From contig NW_020170391.1 in the NCBI RefSeq assembly GCF_000524195.1, forward strand, positions 640,273 to 704,272: DNA of 64,000 nt. Direction: 5' to 3'. The DNA is from Echinococcus granulosus (lineage: Eukaryota; Platyhelminthes; Cestoda; Cyclophyllidea; Taeniidae). The notes under the pieces are model-generated. The model was not told where the DNA came from and did no database searches. It saw only the letters and a program-made list of their open reading frames with translations. Within the stretch, counting starts at the first letter, position 1, and every line of letters starts with the position of its first letter. The translations under genes were made by a program, and so were the position numbers. Below, one piece after another: positions 58,587-64,000 of this stretch.

Positions 58587-61500
58587 TCAGGAAGCGGGGA
58601 TGGAGTGTTTTGGTGGTAGTGGTGGTGGCGGAGGAGGGGCGTGAACGCTGCGATGGGAGCGATGCGGTCGTCTCATGACTGGTTCTGTCAGAAGAGGCGT
58701 CTCTGAGGTAACTGCGGTCGCGGAGTCTTCCAACCCCACCGGATTGCCCGATTGTCGTCGACTGTTACGCCAACGCTGACGACGCTCCGCCTCAATCTGT
58801 TTCTGGTAAAGAGAAATCAAGGACAATCAACTTACCAACTCTCATACAAGCATAACAAAAGAACTTCAGTCTCAACACTAAAAGCACTTGAAGTGTATGC
58901 TTTGATTTTGGAGAAATTTATTGATTCCTTAGGGACACCAAAGCCAAAATAAGTCAGTCAGACACGATTTACTACGAGTAGGTCGAACCGACTATCTCCA
59001 TACGCTTAATTGATGAAGATAGATATCATATGCACCCTTACCTGCTGGCAGAAGATGCAGTGGTCATCGAAAAATTTCCTCTTTTTAAACACACGGCCAC
59101 ACAGTGGACAGGCAAGAGGGGGCACGTCGGTGTGCTGCCTGACGCGCCGTTTGGCAGTAACATCGTTGGCGGCACGTCGATCGACAACGAGGTGGACATT
59201 GGCGAGCCGAAGTGGAACATGCGAGTCTTTTGGGAGCTGTGTTTGCGACGCCTCCACACTGATGCTGCCACTGCCGCTTACGTCGTTATTACCGCCACAG
59301 TCCTCAAGTGGTTGTGTGGGTTCACTCGCAACCGTCAAGAGGGTGTCTTGTGACACAGAAATGGCTGGTTGTGCCAGTGGCGTTAGGTTACCCAATTTGC
59401 CCCTGAAGCATAAATGGCAGAAATATTATTTAGTGTCGCTGTTTGTGATACATATAGAAAATAGACACCAAAAAGTCAATTGGTTGAACCAACTTCAATA
59501 ATTCAGCGTCACATGGTACAAGATCGGCGATATACGACCATCATAAGTCAGTACATTTTATTTGATTTACAGGAACCGGTTGGCCCTATCGGTAACGCAA
59601 ATGCAGCTAGCATCGACAGGAAGGTTGACGCTACCAGTTGTAAAACTAAAATGCAGTCAAGCAATAAATCAAGCACAGTCGATTGAAATAAAAAAGAACA
59701 TTGAGTAGCAAAATGTGCGCATCAGTACGAAAATAAGTAACAGTTCGGTTGAAGGGAAACCAATTCTAGGTTGGTATAAACAAGCTCAGTGGAACAGTAA
59801 GATTATTTGGCTCTTAAAAAATTCTCAAAATAACTTGCGGATGTTTAATCCTCGCAGATCTAAATAAAGAAGCCTCAGATACGCTCGTAACAGCATGATC
59901 ATTGAGCAGATGCAAGCGCAGTAATCCATACCGAGCAAAGCGCCGGTTCCGACAGATCGGACATCTACAAACCAGCGAAACGTTCATAAAAGGTTTTTAC
60001 TTCATGTAGGCATTAGCAGTTTAGAAAACAATGATAAAGTACCTTAACTGAGTCGAATGTGGACGCCTGCTTTGCTGGGAATCTGAACACTTGTGCATTG
60101 TTTTCACAGCAGACTTGTAAGAACAGTGCGAAATCAAGCCACGTTTTGTCGTGTAATGCCCAAGTAAGTCAGAAACATCTAGCAATACGAAATAGGTACG
60201 AAAGCACACGAAACACAAGATGGGGTATGGCAGCGGAAGTATACATACTTTCAAATTGCTTTTCACACTTATTACATCGAAGCCACTTGGAATTGGCCAA
60301 GTCATGCGCTACGTTTAAATGATCTGTAAAGGCTTCCAGTTCCGTAAAGGTCTTCAAACAAGAAGACACGACACACTGGTAGACCTTTTCATCATTATGC
60401 TCCACCATATGAGAGCGCATATTTTGAAATCCATTCACTCGCATCCCGCAGAACCTGCACTCAAACTGATTGTTCACAAGGCTATAGTTCAGCATCTCGG
60501 AAGCAGATAAAACCTGCACCCTCCGTGCAACTGATAAGATTGAGCGGGAGGGTTTCATCAGGAGGTTGCTGGAGGACACGGTGCCACCGACTGAACGCAA
60601 CTGCGGCCAGGTTTTGTGCGATTTCATATGCCGCTGTAGATTTGAGGCCTGTGAAAAGGCCTTTGAGCAAATACAGCAACGGAAAGGACGCTCGCCTGTG
60701 TGAGTGCGAAAGTGAATTTCCAGGTGACTTGGCCTATCAAACCGTTTGGCGCACTGAGAGCAGGCATATTCATGAACTGGTTCGCATGGTGATCCAGGAT
60801 GAGACAGGGAAGGAATACTATCATCTTCCTCTTCCTCCTCCCCATCCATATCTGGATCAAGCCGTTGTTCCTGACGGGCTTCCTGCAACGCAGAGTCCGT
60901 AACCTTATTCGTGATATCTGACTGAAATTGAAGGGAAAATATGAGACACCGCCTTCCAGTATGGACTGAAAATAAGTAGCATAGAACCTACCTTTTCGAA
61001 AGATTGAATAGGCTTCGACAGTGATTGAAGTCTTTGGGTATCACTTTGTGCATTTGGTGGGTAATTTTCAGCGAAGCCAAAAGGATGCTGCTGTTGCGAC
61101 TCGTATGAACATGACCTACTGCCATTATAGATCTGCATTCGGCTGTAATCCTCTCTGTGATCACAGGTGTTCGATGCTTGGGAATGCCATTGTGAATTAT
61201 GACTGCCGCAAGGCTGCTCCTGCCAAACAGGTTGAACGGGCTCGGTGTAGAGGTCAGTGTAATGGATATTCTGATTCTGTTGATAAATATTTGGTTGAGA
61301 ATCCTGGCAGACTTCTTGTGGCTCCTGATAGCGTGATGAAAATGTACCGTGATGCGTGACATAGCACGCAGAGTGGTTATAAGGGGTGGGTATCGCCGGT
61401 TGATTATTTGTGTATGGAGTGGAATATGCATAAGGCTGCTGATTTAACTGGGTCTGGGGAAAGTTCTCACCAGATGTAAACATTGACTCCTGGCTATTAA

Positions 61501-62203
61501 CAGTAACCTGATAGTTAATCTGAGAATCAGCGGCACAACGTGCCCCACCTCCGGAAGCCGAACTAAACCCATTAGTGTAGGGACCAGATGACGAAACCAC
61601 TTGTTCCGAAGCGTAATTAAAGGTGTCATCAAACTGATAAGAAGAATACGAATAGGTCTGATATGTTGAGTGGTCCCTATTACATGGGATGTTGCTCAAG
61701 GAAGTCGCATTTTGTGGCGCAGAATAAAGGGGCTGTCCAGAATCCAAAAAGGCATCGTCTTGATAAATGGTAAACTCATTAGCATGGTCTACGTGTTTAA
61801 TCTTCGATGTGGTGAAGTCACTTGGAGTCGACAACTCATACACAGTATAGTCAGTCTGGTTATTATCATAGGACTGGCTGTGTTCAGGGAAGGGAAGTGC
61901 CGAATTAAAAGCAGAATCAGCAAAAGGGCGTGTAGAGTCATCAACCGTGCTGTCACAGTTCTGAAAAATCGAGTCCGCAAATAGGGAACTGGAATAGTTG
62001 GCGTCCTCATCACTTTGCGCCTCAACAACGTGAAACTGGCTTCGGTGAACGTTTGATAAACTGATGGGGTCGGTGTACTTCTCCTCAGGATGTTGGTAAG
62101 AATAGAACTCTGGCGAATCATAGTAGACACAACTTAAATTATTACTGGCATAACAGTACCCACCGTGACTATAATCATTATTAGCCAGTGCTCGTTGACT
62201 CAT
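58587..62203 (-). CDS. C2H2 zinc-finger protein with long Tyr/Ser/Gln-rich N-terminus
   Basis: Exons: 62203-60992, 60921-60249, 60178-60043, 59964-about 59920, 59645-59571 (less sure), 59402-59042 and 58802-58587. Exon 1 gives 404 residues rich in Tyr, Ser, Gln and Asn without known domains, like a disordered activation region. Exon 2 opens acidic (DGEEEEEDD), then has two canonical fingers ([40 protein letters not shown] with an HTGERPF linker) and further ones ([25 protein letters not shown]). Exons 2-3 build [17 protein letters not shown], and exon 4 [18 protein letters not shown]. Exon 6 has a C2HC-type finger ([15 protein letters not shown]). Exon 7 ends Pro-rich ([11 protein letters not shown]), stop at 58,587. 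Introns 1-3 are 70, 70 and 78 nt. All phases fit except exon 4 to 5, where no in-phase donor was found, so an exon is missing from my model. The family is unassigned; a nuclear DNA-binding role is inferred. Confidence 0.8.
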
Positions 62204-63167
62204 GTCCTAAAAACTGCAATACAATGGGGCAGGATCTCGGCTCCACACCAACTCCATGTTTGCGTAATGCAGTAATCCTCACTGACCAGTGCGGCTACTA
62301 AAAAAGACAATTATCCCGAATAAATATTTTTTAAACAAAGGTCATAGACGCAGGTTATGAGGACAATATGATATGCCAGGGAACTGTGAACTTACCGGTT
62401 CTTGAATTTGACCTTTAAGATCCAATGCCGCACATTCTGGGTGCAGTTGCTTGTTCATGATTCGAGTAACCGCATAAGACGAGGGGGTGGGCCGTTTCAA
62501 ACAGGCTGTCGAGCGTCTTATCTGAACTATGCTTTTAAGTGTCTCAGGAAGTCGTATATCCTTTTAGTATGGAAATTGGAGCTTGTTTTGTCGGCGGTTT
62601 GCTTGCTATCGCCTGATATTATTCACCTGTTGACATTTGTACGTTTCTGACTATAATTGGGTCGTTATTTTTATTATTGTAATAATTTTCGCAATGTCTT
62701 GTATGTTTTCCCCAAATTTTATTCACATAATGATCCTTTTGTGCCGCCTGCTGGTTGGTTCTCCTTTGGTCCATGGTAAGGAACTTGCTTGCTTCTCATT
62801 CACTCCATGTCTATTGACTTCCCCCCACTTATTTGGTTGATATTTAACCCACTGGTGCGGTCTTTATTGAAATTGCAGTTTGTTAGGCAAGTTATTGAAT
62901 TTTCAGTTAATATGCTGTTTGAGTTGTTCCCGCTTCCATTTGTAGTAGTTAGTTCAAAATCCCGTCGAAGAATCAAAAGCCTATGTCTCAAACCAATCAA
63001 TCGCATACAAGCATAAGCGACGTAATTCTTTTTCATGTTTTCTACTATCGTGCTTATCCTGCATGCTAAGGTTGGTTTAACTTCTAACACACTGCATAAT
63101 TCACGGGAATCAAGTTTTCGTTTTATTTCCGACTTCTTTATGCCCTTTTGAATCCTCATTAGGTTTC
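62204..63167. other. Shared upstream region of the zinc-finger and carrier genes
   Basis: The flanking genes are divergent with about 960 bp between start codons. The minus-strand gene has a possible acceptor (TTTTTAG|GAC) two codons' distance before its ATG, suggesting an untranslated first exon here. The plus-strand gene likewise has CATTAG just before its ATG. No TATA or CCAAT box stands out. AT-rich open frames in both directions are unconvincing. Confidence 0.35.
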
Positions 63168-64000
63168 ATGGGTGAGCTCGAAAAATGTACGGAAAAGGTG
63201 GGTGGCCACTACAGAGGCCTCTCGCCCATCGTGATCGCAGCTCGCTCTTCCAACACTTTTGTTACTCCCTCGGGCACCGTCCTCTCCCGCAAGTCCGTTG
63301 ACAGGAGGCGCTACTTTGCCGGCTTCCTGGCCGGCTGTGTCTCACGCACATGCACTGCGCCCATCGACAGGCTCAAGGTTCTACGCCAAGCCGCGACACC
63401 CGAAATCGCTGGCCTAAATATGTATAAAAGTAGGCCCATTTCCTTCACATAATTATGCTACTTTAGAAGTAGTCGTCACGTTCGGTTTTTGTTATTACTC
63501 GGTTTTATTGCGATCGGTGCAGGTTATGTAGTGTGTTAGCTATCGTAACTAGTTTGAGTTCAGTGCGGGCGGTGAAGTCATAATGTAGTTTTAGTATAGG
63601 CGGCACGTCTTAAAGTTAGTATGTCTCCGGTTTTAAGGTTTTAGAGCATTAATAGCAGACGGAGGCTTGTTCTCACTGTGGCGGGGCAACGGTGTAAATG
63701 TGCTGAAGAATGGACCCGAAACCGCCTTGCGCTTCGGTTTTCATGGCAAACTAAAGGATATCCTCTTTCCAGAGGCAAAAGAGTTGCATCCCTCACAACG
63801 ACTTTTCGTCGCTAGCTTGGCTGGCGCTTGGTCCCTCACTCTCACATATCCCATGGAGGTATAGTTCGAGTCGGACCTATCCTGTTCAAGCGTATTTTAA
63901 TGCTCCATCCAATATTGCTTTCGATGTAGAAAGGTTACTTAGATCTCATTCATTTTTCCTATAGGTGATGAAGACTCGCATGGCGTTGCGTAAGACGGAT
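63168..64000 (+). CDS. SLC25A24: SCaMC-type mitochondrial ATP-Mg/Pi carrier, 5' part (truncated by window)
   Basis: Exons are 63168-63429, 63638-63858 and 63965 to beyond 64,000, phases 1/2 then 0. Visible motifs are FAGFLAGCVSRTCTAPIDRL, LFSLWRGNGVNVLKNGPETA, LRFGFHGKLKDI, SLTLTYPMEVMKTRMALRKT. The first two carrier signatures (PIDRLK, PMEVMK) and the RGNG..N..K..PE block match calcium-regulated ATP-Mg/phosphate carriers SLC25A23/24/25/41. ATG 63,168 gives only about 48 residues before the first helix, with no EF-hands. The long SCaMC forms carry calcium-binding EF-hands there, so this is either a short form or has upstream exons I cannot see (CATTAG just before the ATG could be an acceptor). 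Exon 2 begins at TTTTAAG|GT rather than the nearer TTTTAG, because only that keeps the frame. SLC25A42 at 26-29 kb is a different family member, not a tandem duplicate. Confidence 0.88.

Noticed and set aside
1..64000. CRISPR arrays, operons, tRNA or rRNA genes
   Set aside because: None seen: the window is intron-bearing eukaryotic DNA, no regularly spaced repeats occur, and no cloverleaf-like or rRNA-like sequence was recognised by eye. A covariance-model search would be decisive for small RNAs.

Overview
This is a window of animal nuclear DNA: AT-rich, with short coding exons separated by introns and no prokaryotic gene organisation. Splice sites, reading phases and protein families point to a flatworm (Platyhelminthes), most likely a tapeworm. 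The clues are introns of 32 and 38 nt in one gene and about 70-78 nt in another, beside introns of several kb, and little recognisable transposon sequence. The organism call is inference. I built the exon models by hand from homology, GT/GC-AG borders and phase agreement.

Layout. (1) 0.5-18.0 kb, minus strand: a band 4.1/EPB41-type FERM gene with eight exons over 15 kb. Downstream on the same strand lie four exons ending in a DDX1-type SPRY domain. They are in phase with the FERM exons but have no DEAD-box N-terminus. (2) 22.1-23.2 kb, plus: an intronless TMEM45 (DUF716) membrane protein. (3) 26.1-29.1 kb, plus: a complete seven-exon SLC25A42-type mitochondrial carrier. (4) 30.3-42.4 kb, minus, probably with an extra 5' exon at 44.6 kb: a PAX2/5/8-like transcription factor with paired domain and no homeodomain. 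CCAAT-box elements, including a duplicated 73-bp module, lie upstream. (5) 44.7-51.9 kb: mostly non-coding, with one unidentified membrane-protein exon. (6) 52.0-55.9 kb, minus: complete PIGB. (7) 56.7-58.2 kb, minus: complete QTRT1. (8) 58.6-62.2 kb, minus: a multi-zinc-finger gene with a long Tyr/Ser/Gln-rich N-terminus. (9) 63.2 kb to the end, plus: the 5' part of a SCaMC-type (SLC25A24/25) mitochondrial carrier, cut by the window edge.

The genes are an ordinary eukaryotic mixture, not a pathway: membrane skeleton, lipid/GPI and CoA transport, tRNA modification and transcription control. PIGB, QTRT1 and the zinc-finger gene form a compact minus-strand block. The zinc-finger and SCaMC genes are divergent across about 1 kb. 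SLC25A42 and PAX are convergent. The points most worth a second look are the apparent FERM-to-SPRY continuity, two GC-AG introns whose use is required by frame and homology, the ultra-short introns, the duplicated CCAAT module upstream of PAX, and a PAX protein with a long N-terminal extension.
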